From: Vibrio maritimus
Lineage (GTDB): Bacteria > Pseudomonadota > Gammaproteobacteria > Enterobacterales > Vibrionaceae
Length of the DNA stretch: 64,000 bases
Direction: 5' to 3'
Assembly: GCA_000755425.1 (NCBI GenBank)
Contig: BBMT01000007.1
Span: 1-64,000 of the forward strand
In this document: piece after piece, positions 37,494 through 47,842 of the stretch
How positions within the stretch are numbered: position 1 is the first letter of the stretch
How the letters are laid out: each line of letters starts with the position of its first letter
Notes under the pieces: generated by a model
The model's input: the letters and a program-made list of their open reading frames with translations, nothing else
The model's database searches: none
What the model was told of the DNA's origin: nothing
Position numbers and translations under genes: made by a program

Positions 37494-37950
37494 GTGTGTT
37501 CCTCAATCTCTACTCAGCCGAAAACATCGACTGGACTACTACAATGGCAGGCAGTGTATTTTGAGCGCTTGAGAATTACTTGTCAAAAACTCCGTTGTTT
37601 TTGCATTTTTCTACGCTTTGTAACAATTCAAGAACATGTTCACAATTATAATGTGACACAAAGAATCATTGTCGGGACATAATTTACAACTTGTTACTCA
37701 CTATTTTTTGAAAATTAACATTAACTAAATATATATAGTTTACACGCCAAACCATGAGAATAATATATTAAATCCAATATCAATCCTGGATTTATAAATT
37801 AGGACAATATATTCAATAAATAATATTCTTAATTATGATAAGTAGATCACCAAATAATTGTAAATTAATGATTTTACTTTTTATTTTTTATTTTTTGAAA
37901 TGGAATCACAAAAAATTATTCTAATGTTGTTCAATAAAAGAGAAAATCAA
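37494..37950. other. Very A+T-rich intergenic region between putA and lipoprotein gene
   Basis: About 450 bases that must hold the divergent promoters of putA and the lipoprotein gene. From 37680 on the sequence is strikingly A+T-rich, with many TATA/ATTA runs. It includes TAAATCC-N12-GGATTTA (37769-37794) and the 14-base word AAATCCAATATCAA (37770-37783), also found before the next lipoprotein gene. No gene was recognised. Confidence 0.5.
37770..37783 (+). repeat. Repeated upstream word AAATCCAATATCAA, copy 1
   Basis: Identical 14-base word at 39742-39755. Both copies precede exported lipoprotein genes on the same strand and stand within A+T-rich DNA, suggesting a shared operator or promoter element. 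Confidence 0.5.
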
Positions 37951-39348
37951 GTGAAAAAGTCAGTATTAAGCACTGCAATTCTATCTGCAATTGTATTATC
38001 CGGCTGTGGTGGCTCAAGTGATTCTGGTGATGAAAGTGGTTCTGTTCAAGGCCGCACTATTACCGTTATCGATGGCTATTTGGAAAATGCGCAAGTTTGT
38101 GTAGACCGAAATGAAAATGGCGTATGTGACGATGGAGAAGTAATAGGCAAAACTAATTCGAATGGTCAATTTACTATTCCTGTCTCAGACAAAGATTACC
38201 CTGTCATCATCCGTTCAATCGCGGGTAGCACCAAAGATGCAGATCGCGTAGGTTACCTAACAAAAAGCTATGAAATGACGGCGGATTCTAGTTCTAATCT
38301 CGTCACGCCATTTACAACCTTAGCAGATGCCAACGGCATTTCAGTTGAGGATTTAGCAAAAGATCTTAACTTGGATAGTAGTGTAATCTCAGGTGATTAC
38401 GTTTCACTTAAAAGTGATGCGGATAAAGCTGAAGACGCAATTAAGGCACACGCACTTGCTCGTAGTTTAGTTCAAGAGCTACCGACGGAAGCTACCAATA
38501 TTAATGGCAGTGAAATGAAGCAAACTGCATCGGATATTAATGGAGCTATCGACGAACATTACGGCAATACTGGTGATATTAACGAAATCGATAACAATGA
38601 TTTTGTTCTTGCTGATGATGGTAAATTTGAGGTTGTCGCAGTAATAAATGATCTACAGAGTTATTTGATAAAAGGCAATGTAGATAAAGATTCACCAACT
38701 TCAAAATGGACTCTTGCAAACTTCAGTAAATATTGGGCAGCAGAGGAAGGTGTATTTGATGCTTGGTTAACTACAGACAGCTTATGTGTGGAAGAAGGTG
38801 GCCAAATCGAATGCATGAATTACCGTATTAATGGCGATGTGCTTTCGATTCCTTCAGAAGATGGTAAAGAAGAGAACAATGCCTTCATTTACACATCAAC
38901 TGATCTAGCGTTTGCTGTACCAGATGAAGGCGATTTGACTCTTTGGACGACAAATGACCTAACAACATCTATGAATTTCTCACAAACAGATTTTGAAAAC
39001 AAAACCTTGTTCACTGTGATGGATGACTCAGATACCTCTGCTTCAGAGCCTGTTTATGGTGAATTCCGTTTTGGCAAATTCGACGAGAATACACAAACGG
39101 GTGAAGTAACCCTCATTGAAGATGGTGAAGAGTACCCAACTACTTGGTCGCTTCCAAATGGTAACCTACGCATTGAATTTGACCAACAAGCTGGCGACAA
39201 TCCACTTGTGATTCGCTACGCTACGACGAATGGCGAAATCATGATTGTTAACGATGTAGATCAGCACGCTGATGTTTATGCAATGATGACCCAAGACGAA
39301 GCTTTGGCATTAAACATTGTAGCTAAGTGGGAAAACGCGAGTAAATAA
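37951..39348 (+). CDS. Lipoprotein with calcium-loop-like motif, unknown function
   Basis: An exported lipoprotein of about 465 residues. I prefer the GTG at 37951, which gives VKKSVLSTAILSAIVLSGCG with lipobox LSGC; the ATG at 37900 would place 17 polar residues before the signal. Residues 35-60 contain VIDGYLENAQVCVDRNENG followed by CDDGE, a D-N-N-rich loop like those that bind calcium, then an NGQFTIP segment typical of small beta domains. The rest is acidic beta-strand-rich sequence without a recognised family. It is followed by two further lipoprotein genes with polysaccharide-related folds, so a role at the cell surface with glycans is possible. Confidence 0.75.
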   Translation: MKKSVLSTAILSAIVLSGCGGSSDSGDESGSVQGRTITVIDGYLENAQVCVDRNENGVCDDGEVIGKTNSNGQFTIPVSDKDYPVIIRSIAGSTKDADRVGYLTKSYEMTADSSSNLVTPFTTLADANGISVEDLAKDLNLDSSVISGDYVSLKSDADKAEDAIKAHALARSLVQELPTEATNINGSEMKQTASDINGAIDEHYGNTGDINEIDNNDFVLADDGKFEVVAVINDLQSYLIKGNVDKDSPTSKWTLANFSKYWAAEEGVFDAWLTTDSLCVEEGGQIECMNYRINGDVLSIPSEDGKEENNAFIYTSTDLAFAVPDEGDLTLWTTNDLTTSMNFSQTDFENKTLFTVMDDSDTSASEPVYGEFRFGKFDENTQTGEVTLIEDGEEYPTTWSLPNGNLRIEFDQQAGDNPLVIRYATTNGEIMIVNDVDQHADVYAMMTQDEALALNIVAKWENASK

Positions 39349-39359
39349 CCCACTTTGAA

Positions 39360-39396
39360 TCACTCGCTAGCCTCATACAAAGAAGCTAGCGGGTGA
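39360..39396 (+). terminator. Hairpin after the first lipoprotein gene
   Basis: TCACTCGCTAGC and GCTAGCGGGTGA pair with one G-T wobble over 12 positions, shortly after the stop codon. There is no T-run; termination is plausible but weak. Confidence 0.5.
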
Positions 39397-39741
39397 AATA
39401 ATCGCCAGAGACCATGTCTATCGTACCGCTAGCAAAGCGCTTTACAAGCGTAATTTTGTCCTACAAATTTATTGACTATTGAAAGTATAAGGAAGTGTAT
39501 TTTGACAATTCCCAACAACCTTAGTCATCATTAAACACTCCTTTTTCCACATATTAACCCTTAGTCATCCCCCTTCAAATCATCTATTACCACGATAATT
39601 CAAATACTAAACTCGATATTACTGTCCATAATCGTCAGTTCCGTCACAAAAATCGTATGCTTTTTCTCCACTTCAGTGATTGCAATCAAGCAACCAAATG
39701 TTACAGCTAGAAACATTTATATTTATAATACAATAATATTG
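39397..39741. other. A+T-rich intergenic region, no gene seen
   Basis: About 345 bases between two lipoprotein genes, largely A+T-rich toward the 3' end, presumably containing the promoter of the second. No RNA gene was recognised. Confidence 0.4.
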
Positions 39742-39755
39742 AAATCCAATATCAA
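39742..39755 (+). repeat. Repeated upstream word AAATCCAATATCAA, copy 2
   Basis: Second copy of the 14-base word at 37770, 24 bases before the preferred start of the LamG-type lipoprotein gene. In this copy AATATT and AATATC flank the central word. Confidence 0.5.
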
Positions 39756-39778
39756 GGGACATGAAAGAGAGTTCAATT

Positions 39779-41652
39779 ATGCGAATATCAAGAATTGCAG
39801 CAGCAGTCACCCTCTCAACGGGGCTTCTTATGGGTTGTAATCCCGAAGTTATCAATGAAGACACTGAGGTTCTGGAAATGGTGGTGTCACAACACCAACA
39901 TCCAAACTCGCGGGAGGCTATTGGCAACTTACCGAGGAAGGTGACGTGGCAGCACAGTCTAATGGTGTTGATTTACCTAATGTCTACGTTTTCAGTGGAT
40001 CAACACAAAAATACTATAACGACGACAATAGCCCAGGTGTCTATAAAATCTCACCAGCATCATTTAATGAAAACATTGAAGATGGGACGATGACATTTAC
40101 CTATTATAGCGATGGCATAAATGGCGTAGAGTACACTGATGTAGAATACATTGTGGAAAGTGGCGAGTTAACCCTCAAGAAAGCAGATGTTAACCTCGAC
40201 CTGTCAGGGTTTGACCAATCTGACGCGGTAGGTGTGAAAGAGGCGGTTTCAGCTGCCAACGCAGAAGCTGGCGTTAACCAATCTGCTCAAATTTTGGACA
40301 CGCTAACTACTGATACTGGTGAACTACGCCTCAAACTCGCAGATAGCAGCACTAACGCAACATTAGAGAGCATTGGTTCAGGAAAACTCTCCGCTGACCT
40401 TATCCTACAATATAAAGATGGGGCTGCAACCGGCGAAGGCCGGGACAAAGCTTCTGTCTCTCTTTTTGCTACTAGCACGTCGACTGACGAGCTGTTTGGT
40501 GAAATCATACTAGAAGCTGGGGTCATCAAATATCGTGGTGAAGGAGTGGCAGGCGTATCGAAAGGTAGCATTGTGGAAACTGACGGTACCTACGAACACG
40601 GTAAAACACTATCAATCGAAGCACAGTGGAACAAAGAAACAAAAATATTTACTTTTACCATTAATGGAGAAGAATTCAGCGGTGAAGTCACAGACCCTAC
40701 AGACGTGAAGGTGATCGCATTTAGACTTGGCGATGATTCAGCAACGACAGACTATGAGCTAATTGTCGACAATATTGTGGTAACAAACATCGATGAAAAT
40801 GGCGACGAAAGCATTGTATTCAAAGATGATTTTGAAAGCTATTCGGTTCCCCATGATTTGGATGAAAACCCATACAACTCGGGTACCTCTGAAGCGATAG
40901 TCATCAGTACGGGGGGCGATTCAGTTGAGCCTGAGTTAGGTGACTTCCCTATTTCGGTTCACGAGTTCAAGTTCAATAGTGGGGACTTTACCAGTGATAG
41001 CGGCTCTGATGGTACGAGCGTGAAATGGACAGGTAGTGCTGAACTAAGTACGACTGCTGGTGCACTAGGAGATGACGCCACTGCCGTTAGCGTAATTCAA
41101 CCAGGTCCATATGGATATGCCTATTATACTTCTGATGCAGACTCTGGTGCTGAACAAATTGAGGGGTCATTCACCCTTGAAACTGTTATCAAGAGACGTA
41201 GAGCCAATGAAAAAGATGTGGCACTGATTGATTGGGCGAATACAGACAACTATCTAGGTTACAAGCTTTATATTGAAGGTAATGATTCAGGCACCAAAGA
41301 TACGCTGAAGTTCAAAGTGTACGGCGGTCAAGTAGGCGGTAGTGATTTATCTACAGAAGCCGTTTCAGATGAAGCAATTGCTAACGACACTTGGTATCAC
41401 ATTACTGCTGTATATGATGATGCAACGAGCCTAGCAAATGTTTATCTGAATGGTAATGAAATTGCTAGCAAATCCGTTGACTGGGAACTAGCTAAAAATG
41501 CTAGTGATAAGTTTATTCTATTAGGCGGCTCATCAGGTGATGATAAAAACTTCGATGGTACAGTTGATAATATCGCTCTGTGGGATGTAGCTCTTACTCC
41601 GACCCAAATTGCCGAGCGCGCAGCTCAGTTTGGTCTAAACGATAGCCATTAG
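39779..41652 (+). CDS. Lipoprotein with C-terminal LamG/concanavalin-like domain (one frame break)
   Basis: An exported lipoprotein of about 624 residues. The ATG at 39779 gives MRISRIAAAVTLSTGLLMGC with lipobox LMGC. The frame breaks near 39871: GAGGTTCTGG should be GAGGTTTCTGG, restoring SGNGGVTTPTSKLAGGYWQL. The middle part has beta-rich stretches (ELIVDNIVVTN, FKDDFESYS). The last 220 residues form a LamG-type jelly-roll: GSFTLETVIKRRR, DTWYHITAVYDD, ANVYLNGNEIAS and FDGTVDNIALWDVALTPTQI. Such domains bind or surround polysaccharides in marine bacteria. No catalytic residues are evident. A terminator follows before the lyase-like gene. Confidence 0.8.
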
Positions 41653-41745
41653 TATCACCAAATTAGCAAGTTTGGCGGTGTTCACTAAGCTTGCACAATT
41701 CCTAGTTTCACGAACATTAAATATGTAATAAGCGAAACCTCTTTT

Positions 41746-41774
41746 CAGGGCACGTGTAGGGTGCCCCTTTTTTT
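41746..41774 (+). terminator. Terminator after the LamG-type lipoprotein gene
   Basis: GGGCAC-N7-GTGCCC with a following run of seven or more T. Confidence 0.88.
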
Positions 41775-41792
41775 CGTTTTAGGAAGTAACCT

Positions 41793-42791
41793 ATGATGTA
41801 TCACGCCCGACAGCTCGCGCTTTCCGCCCTTATCCCTCTTTTTTTGACCGCTTGCGGTGGCAGTACCGCAGACAGCACCAGTACTCCAAACTCACCGAAT
41901 ATCGAGGATTCCGGACACAACAGCACTCCAAATACTCCAGATATTGATGATTCCGGAAATTACTACGTACTAAGTAGTGCTTCATTAATATCAGATGGCC
42001 CAGCCAATATGGACACTTATGATTTGATTGAAAGTGTCCTAGGAGTTGGCTCTATCGAAGCGCCTGACCTCTATGGAGATGATAATCATAGTGGTGTAAA
42101 ACACATAACCGAAGACAATGATAATCAAGTAGGCGACTATTTCCGGTTTACCATTCATCGTGACCTAGATGGCGATAGAGATACGGGTAAAACTGATCGC
42201 CAGCGCAATGAGATCAAGGTATACGACAAATCTAAAGACTCACTCAAGGGTTTTATGGACACCACGTTTGAATACCGATGGAAATTTCGTATTGATGAAG
42301 ATTTAGCTGTCACCAGCCACTTTACTCATCTCTTCCAACTTAAAGCCGTCTCGGACTTTGGTGATCCTGTTAGTCAGCCATTAGTCACTATAACGGGCAA
42401 TACCAAAAGTGGCATCAGTGGATTGGAAATACGTCATGTCGACAGCCGAGATGCTAAAACCATGCTGCTCCACACCTCACAGCTCGATATTGACTGGGCG
42501 TCTCAGATACAAGGGCAATGGCTAGAGGTCTTCGTTCGCGCCAAATTCAGTGAGCAGGGCTCGCTTGAAATGACCGTGACACCACTCGGTTCTGTAGTGC
42601 CTCTGTTTTCGGTGAGTAAACAAAATATCGAGCTTTGGCGTTCTGGTAGTAACGGCAGTACCGACAACTTTGTCAGACCTAAATGGGGCATCTATCGCTC
42701 CCTTAATGACAAAGCGGGGCTTAATGCCGGAGAAGATGAGGTCTGGTTTGCTGACTTTGAAATAAAAGAGGTCCAGAGGATAGCGCCATAG
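41793..42791 (+). CDS. Lipoprotein with polysaccharide-lyase-like (heparin lyase I fold) domain
   Basis: A 332-residue lipoprotein. The signal is MMYHARQLALSALIPLFLTACGG, with lipobox LTAC. A low-complexity linker rich in Pro, Ser, Asp and Asn follows (a doubled N-T/S-P-N-I-D/E-D-S-G pattern). From residue 80 the strings DYFRFTIHRDLD, DRQRNEIKVYDKS and FEYRWKFRID, and the ending PKWGIYRSL then DEVWFADFEI, resemble concanavalin-fold polysaccharide lyases of the heparin lyase I type. The substrate is unknown and catalytic residues cannot be fixed by eye. The three lipoprotein genes in a row suggest a glycan-targeting surface set. Confidence 0.72.
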   Translation: MMYHARQLALSALIPLFLTACGGSTADSTSTPNSPNIEDSGHNSTPNTPDIDDSGNYYVLSSASLISDGPANMDTYDLIESVLGVGSIEAPDLYGDDNHSGVKHITEDNDNQVGDYFRFTIHRDLDGDRDTGKTDRQRNEIKVYDKSKDSLKGFMDTTFEYRWKFRIDEDLAVTSHFTHLFQLKAVSDFGDPVSQPLVTITGNTKSGISGLEIRHVDSRDAKTMLLHTSQLDIDWASQIQGQWLEVFVRAKFSEQGSLEMTVTPLGSVVPLFSVSKQNIELWRSGSNGSTDNFVRPKWGIYRSLNDKAGLNAGEDEVWFADFEIKEVQRIAP

Positions 42792-42819
42792 CAGTAAACC
42801 TCGCTAACCTGAGCAAAAG

Positions 42820-42852
42820 TAGGCTCAACTAAACGCTTAACAGTTGAGCCTA
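42820..42852. terminator. Bidirectional terminator between lyase-like and HAD genes
   Basis: TAGGCTCAACT and AGTTGAGCCTA pair perfectly over 11 bp around an 11-base loop between convergent genes. Confidence 0.75.
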
Positions 42853-42877
42853 TATAAACAACAGATAGATGAGCAAG

Positions 42878-43540
42878 CTACAGAGACCAAGTTAGCTGTT
42901 GCCATCGCTTCTTCTCACCAAGCGCTTTGAGTAAGGGACATGGATTCACTAAATAGACGTGATCAGCATACTCACACAGTGAGCGATCGTTAATAGAATC
43001 TGTATAAAAGTGAATAGGAGTAAAAGGTTCTAAGCTCACATCAAGCCACTGCTGGAGCCTCTCTACTTTACCTTCTCGATAGGTGGGTGTGCCTGCAATA
43101 GTGGCGGTGTAATGGCCACCTTCCTCCACCAAATCAATCCCCATCGCCTCATCAATGCCAATACGCTTACCGATAGCAGACACCAAAAAGCTCACAGATG
43201 CAGAGATGATCACAGACCGAATCTTGTCACGCTTAAGCTGTTCAATGAGTGTGGCAGCTTGTGGATATAGACGAGGCAATATCTTCTCATCAATGCATTG
43301 TTCCACCAGCAAAGACACCGTCTCTTTTGATACGCCAGATAGAGGGGACATAGAGAACTTCAAGTACTCTTCCATTTCCATTTTGCCTTGAGCATAAAGA
43401 GCCATCAGGCGCTGATCTTCTTCAAGAAACCCTGATTCAGTCGCAATCCCTTTTTCGACCAAAAACTCATTCCACAGCGTGGCACAATCGGCATCAAACA
43501 GCGTTTCGTCCATGTCGAAAACATAAAGGGGGTTAGACAT
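42878..43540 (-). CDS. HAD-IB family phosphatase
   Basis: A 220-residue haloacid-dehalogenase-superfamily phosphatase of the PSPase-like subfamily IB. Motif I is FDMDETLFD (DxDxT) at about residues 7-15. Motif II is SVIISASVSF, with the catalytic Ser/Thr position. Motif III/IV is the Lys in YREGKVERL and FYTDSINDRSLCE with the Mg-binding Asp. The substrate is unknown; related proteins act on phosphoserine or small phosphorylated metabolites. I start it at the ATG at 43540 (MSNPLYVFD); a TTG nine bases earlier is less likely. It is monocistronic, divergent from nothing recognisable. Confidence 0.88.
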   Translation of the reverse strand: MSNPLYVFDMDETLFDADCATLWNEFLVEKGIATESGFLEEDQRLMALYAQGKMEMEEYLKFSMSPLSGVSKETVSLLVEQCIDEKILPRLYPQAATLIEQLKRDKIRSVIISASVSFLVSAIGKRIGIDEAMGIDLVEEGGHYTATIAGTPTYREGKVERLQQWLDVSLEPFTPIHFYTDSINDRSLCEYADHVYLVNPCPLLKALGEKKRWQQLTWSL

Positions 43541-43685
43541 AGTGATCAATCTCCAAACAAGTTATCGACGAATTCTATGAAATTGATGTGACAGTTTAGA
43601 GCGAGGTTTTTGACAGTTTTGTGTCGGCCAAATGAAGCGACTCTCCCTGTCGCCATTCGAAACGGAAAAAGAGAGAGCAGTATGA

Positions 43686-44137
43686 TTAGTGTTTGTATCT
43701 AAAGGTGTTGCTATCGTCGATAACATCAATTTTCACAGGCAATGTACCTTTATTAATGCTGCCAATTTGCTCGAAAGACTTTCGTGATAGGTCGATAACT
43801 CGACCTTTAACGAACGGGCCTCGGTCATTAATTTTCACATCAACCGTCTTGCCGTTGTTAGTATTGGTCACTCTGACAATAGTGCCAAACGGCAAAGTTT
43901 TGTGAGCGGCAGTATACGCCTCATGTTATAGCGCTCACCACTTGCAGTGCGTTTACCGTGATACTTGCTGCCGTACCAAGACGCTTGACCAACAAGCTCA
44001 TGCGATTTGGCATAGCGCGTTGTTTTTTGGCTGTCTATGGAGGCTGTTGATGAGCACCCTGTCATAACAACAAGGAGAAAGGCAGAAAGCGCTAAAGGTA
44101 TCTTCTTCATATTATTTGAATGCACAATGTTGTTCAT
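43686..44137 (-). CDS. RlpA-like double-psi beta-barrel lipoprotein (one frame break)
   Basis: A lipoprotein of about 150 residues with a signal ending VVMTGC. The RlpA core is clear: GQASWYGSKYHGKRTASGERYN, PFGTIVRVTNTNNGKTVDVKINDRGPF, then GRVIDLSRKSFEQIG. RlpA proteins are septal lytic transglycosylases or barrel proteins binding denuded glycan. This one is short and lacks a SPOR domain, unlike the main RlpA. The frame breaks near 43920; restoring one base gives the conserved AYTAAHKTLPFGT. The start may be 44137 or the ATG at 44110, just before the signal peptide. Confidence 0.86.
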
Positions 44138-44535
44138 TTCACATCTATCTATTTACATTATTGTCGAGTTTGCCGTGGCTTCAAGCAGTCCAAATAAGAA
44201 GTAATTAGCATGCTTACTGTTAACACATATAAGACAAACTGCATAAAAATCACAAGCGATCGAAATCGAATAAAAAATTCACCCGAATTATTTGCTGAAT
44301 TGTTCCATGAACCTGTGGTTCTTCGGTCATTATTTCGAAAGAGTTATGACATGAAATAGTGCGTACTCTTCACAGTAAAACTAAATATTCGTCACGGAAA
44401 AATCGCAAACGCGAAACGCGTTACCCACCCTTGTTGCTATTGCTTGCAAATTTATAAATTGAACTATAACTTAACTTGTCATTAACATTTAATATGCATA
44501 TATTCTCACAATACATACAGCAATACGGACATTGC
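44138..44535. other. Intergenic region between rlpA-like and GGDEF genes
   Basis: About 400 bases with divergent promoters expected. A+T-rich stretches occur near 44250-44290 and 44380-44490. No gene, RNA or clear repeat was seen. Confidence 0.4.
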
Positions 44536-45707
44536 ATGCCTTTTGAGCTAGATTTGCGTACGGTTAGTTTTCTTCTCTCATTGTTTTCAATGGTCTTTTC
44601 TATCTGCCTGCTCGCCCTTCAGGTACAAGCCAAACAATGGCCAGAGATTAAAATCGTTTCCTTGGGGTTTGCTATCATAGCAGTCGCTAATGCATTCACA
44701 TCGCTGCGAGGCTATATTCCTCCGTGGCTATCTATCTACCTGGCAAACACACTAGTGTGTTTAGGCTCAAGTGTTATCTTTTATGCTACGCCTTACTCCG
44801 AAAAGCCAACCTACGCTCCATCACCAAACTCATATTTTTTGTCCCCGTGGTTACGTTTCTTCTTATCTATTACACAGCATTTGAGCCTTCAACAAACACC
44901 AGAGTCGTTATCGTCAGTAGCTATCTAGCGGTAACCATGTTGGTTGCTGCATGGGAAATCTTTCACGGCAACGAACAAGACAATAAACTGCCCGTAATCG
45001 TCGTTTCCGCCAGCTTACTATTTACAGCTCTAACGATGACCACAAGAGCCATACTCGTTTTCAACTCACGAGAGCTACAAGACTATATGGCGGCTAGCTG
45101 GGTGCATCAAATCCCTTTTATTACTAGCGTATTTTCAATAATCGCACTTGCCTTTTGTTTGGTATGGATCATCAACAGTCGACTGGTACGTTCACTTGAG
45201 AATCTGTCAATGAGAGACAGTCTGACTTCCCTATACAATCGCCGTGGACTCGAAAAAGTAGCCCGCCACTTGTTTGAAAATAAGCAGAGCAACAAGCATT
45301 CGACAACAGTGTTGATGTGCGATATCGACCACTTTAAATCAATCAATGACAACTTTGGTCATCACGTTGGAGATATAGTAATACAAGACGTAGCAACGTT
45401 ACTCAAACAGCACTTGCGAAGCAGCGACATTATCTGCCGCTATGGTGGAGAAGAATTTGTTGTATTGCTTCCCAACACGGACACGAATCATGCCAAAGAC
45501 CTTGCCGAACGAGTTCGTGTCCTGATCCATAATCATCGCGTAAAAGATTACCCATCAATCATACCGAGCATCAGTATTGGTGTTGCTAAATGTACTAACT
45601 CGCAAACTGTTAATCACCTAATCGGGAAAGCTGATACTGCGCTGTACCAGGCGAAAGAGTCGGGAAGAAACTGTATCGTTTATGATGAAGAGTTTGAGTT
45701 CGGTTAA
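44536..45707 (+). CDS. Membrane-bound GGDEF diguanylate cyclase (one frame break)
   Basis: About 390 residues. The N-terminal 210 residues carry about six to seven hydrophobic helices (SFLLSLFSMVFSICLLALQ and following). The C-terminal GGDEF domain has NLSMRDSLTSLYNRRGLEKV, CDIDHFKSINDNFGH and an intact RYGGEEFVVLLPN active site. An RSSD inhibitory site stands exactly five residues before GGEEF, so it should make c-di-GMP and be feedback-inhibited. The frame breaks near 44785: TATGCTACG should be TATGGCTACG, restoring FYGYALLRKANLRSITKL. The start is the ATG at 44536 (MPFELDLRTVSF) or one a little upstream. It could feed the LapD switch encoded 4 kb downstream. Confidence 0.88.
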
Positions 45708-45748
45708 TGCCAAACTTGAGCAACAGAAAGCAGTTACAGTTGTGGAAA

Positions 45749-46563
45749 TCAACTAAAACGCTTGCGGTATTGTGAAGGAGAAACACCTTGCAGCCGTGAA
45801 AAAGCGTGCGTGAAGGTACTTTGACCAGAAAACCCTGTGAGCTCAGCTATTTGACCTAAGTTAAGGTTACCTTGTTCTATCAGTCGCTTGGCCGCATCAA
45901 CGCGCTTGTTCAGTACATATTGGTGTGGCGTTATGCCCAACTGCTCTTTAAAAAGCATATGGAACTGACTTTCCGCTAAGAAGACACTTCCGGCAAGCTG
46001 GGCGACAGAGATCTTATGGGCTAAATGCTGCTCAATGTAGCGATCAATCTGTGCAAGATCGAAGCGAGAGTCACGCAGCGATGTCTTGAGCTCTGAAATA
46101 TGACGCTGCAATAACGCCACCACCGTATCGTTGCACGCACGGCTAAGTAGCAAATCATCAGGGCTACTTTTCATTTCCGCCACCAACATCTGAATCAGCT
46201 TTTGAATTTGAATATCGAGTTGAAAGTAAGTATTACTTTTCGATAACTCATTGATTCTTTGAAGAAGCACCGGATCATCGTCACTTGGCAGTGGCATGTT
46301 CAGCACCAAAATATCCGGTTGATCAACAATGCCACCGAAAGCATGATCAAGGCCAGATGTCACCACACAGCCTTGTCCTGGGCCTACTCTGTTACCGACA
46401 CCACCTACATCGAACTCTGATTGACCTTTGAGCCTATCACAACTTGAGTGTAGTGGTGCTCATGAGAATCCATATGCGAAGGCAAGCGAACGATTTCTGC
46501 AGGCTTAATAATGCTAGGCGTTAAGGAAGCATGATCAAGGATGTCATTGTTGCGTTTCACCAT
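45749..46563 (-). CDS. AraC-family regulator with N-terminal cupin (one frame break)
   Basis: About 270 residues. The N-terminal half is a cupin-like sensor (PSHMDSHEHHYTQVVIGL, GGVGNRVGPGQGCVV). The C-terminal 100 residues are the AraC double helix-turn-helix (KISVAQLAGSVFLAESQFHMLFKEQLG, then LGQIAELTGFSGQSTFTHAF). The frame breaks near 46432: GGCTCAAAGG should be GGCCTCAAAGG, restoring IGLKGQSEFDV. I start it at the ATG at 46563 (MVKRNNDI), with GGAAAC upstream. The gene converges on the diguanylate cyclase; its target is unknown. Confidence 0.86.
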
Positions 46564-46792
46564 GTTTCCGGCCTCAGTGTAAATGGAATATCGATCCGCG
46601 GAGTATATCGATTTCCAGTGAATTTGGGAAAGCGAATCGTGCAATCGCTTATTGTTATTGGGCTAGCGATTAATAGATATTCAAGAAACAGAAGCATAAA
46701 AAAGGATCCTTACTTGATCAAGCTTCCGGAACAATGATCATGAACCAACAAGTTACGGTGGTTGTAATTTGTACTATATCGAAGCAAAAATA

Positions 46793-46819
46793 TAAAAAAA
46801 GCTGCGAAAACCGCAGCTT
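46793..46819 (-). terminator. Terminator of pdxH
   Basis: AAGCTGCG and CGCAGCTT pair over 8 bp around a 5-base loop; on the minus strand a run of seven T follows, after the repaired pdxH stop. Confidence 0.9.
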
Positions 46820-46846
46820 AGATAAATTCTAAACACTAAATAGCGA

Positions 46847-47484
46847 TTACGGCGCCAATCTTTCTGCATCCCAATGACCGGTTCCATCTTTGCTAAACAG
46901 GAAACGGTCATGCAGTCGGTGTTCGCCACCCTGCCAAAATTCAATCGACTCAGGCGAATACGATAGCCACCCCAAAATGTCGGCACTGGGATCTCACCTT
47001 TTGCAAATTTCTGCTTCAATTCCAGAAACTTACCTTCCAGGACACCACGGGCTGAAATACGACTACTTTGCTTACTGGCAATCGCTGCAAGCTGGCTCTC
47101 TTTTGGGCGCGAGGTGAAATATTTCATGTTCTCCACCGCCGTCAGCTTTTCTGCAACACCAGTGATGTGCACTTGACGCTCAAGCGTGTGCCAAGGGAAA
47201 TGCAAACTCACCTTGTTGTTGTGTTCGATGTGCTGCGCTTTACGGCTACCAAGATTGGTGTAAAACACGAAACCGTTCTCATCGACGCTCTTCAACAGAA
47301 CGATGCGCTGGAATGGCATGCCATTCTCGTCAACCGTTGCCACAGTCATCGCGGTTGGGTCGCTAAGCTTGGCTTCCACCGCCTGCGCTAGCCACTTGTT
47401 AAATTGATCAATCGGGTCGTCTTCTAAATCTTTACGACGCAAGCCACCTTTCGAATACTCGCGGCGAATATCTTCAATTCCCAT
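46847..47484 (-). CDS. pdxH: Pyridoxamine 5'-phosphate oxidase PdxH (one frame break)
   Basis: FMN enzyme that oxidises pyridoxine or pyridoxamine 5'-phosphate to pyridoxal 5'-phosphate. The length of about 212 residues is normal. Signatures: [64 protein letters not shown] and the C-terminal [15 protein letters not shown]. The last appears only after repair near 46954 (CGCCTGAG should be CGCCCTGAG), giving [13 protein letters not shown] and the true C-terminus RLAP with a stop at 46847-46849. It is monocistronic with its own terminator. A conserved cofactor enzyme broken in this way argues for sequence error. Confidence 0.95.
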
Positions 47485-47842
47485 AACAACTCCTCACTTT
47501 TTTGTGAATTTTGCGCCGATATGTGACAGAAAACAACCCGAATTCCCTATCTCGACGTCGATTTTTGAATTCTATCGCCTAGTTTGTCACTAATGGGTGA
47601 TGAGTTTCTCCAAGCCAGACAATATTTCGATAATTCATTACTTTATATTCACCACGTCGCTGCTAAACTTTTGGATAACGCTAATGACGAAGTGCCCCCT
47701 TAACAAGCGGTCACACCGTGAACTACGTCCAATAATGCATGATGGATCGACTCTTTCTATGAGAACAGGTTACAGATGGATAATCTTGGTAATAGAATCA
47801 GACTATTAGTCGACTCCTGAACATCACCCCTGCGGATGGAAT
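47485..47842. other. Upstream region of the lap operon
   Basis: About 360 bases between divergent pdxH and lapC. It must contain the lap promoter; GGATGGAAT just before the lapC ATG can act as ribosome-binding site. No convincing gene or repeat was found. Confidence 0.4.
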
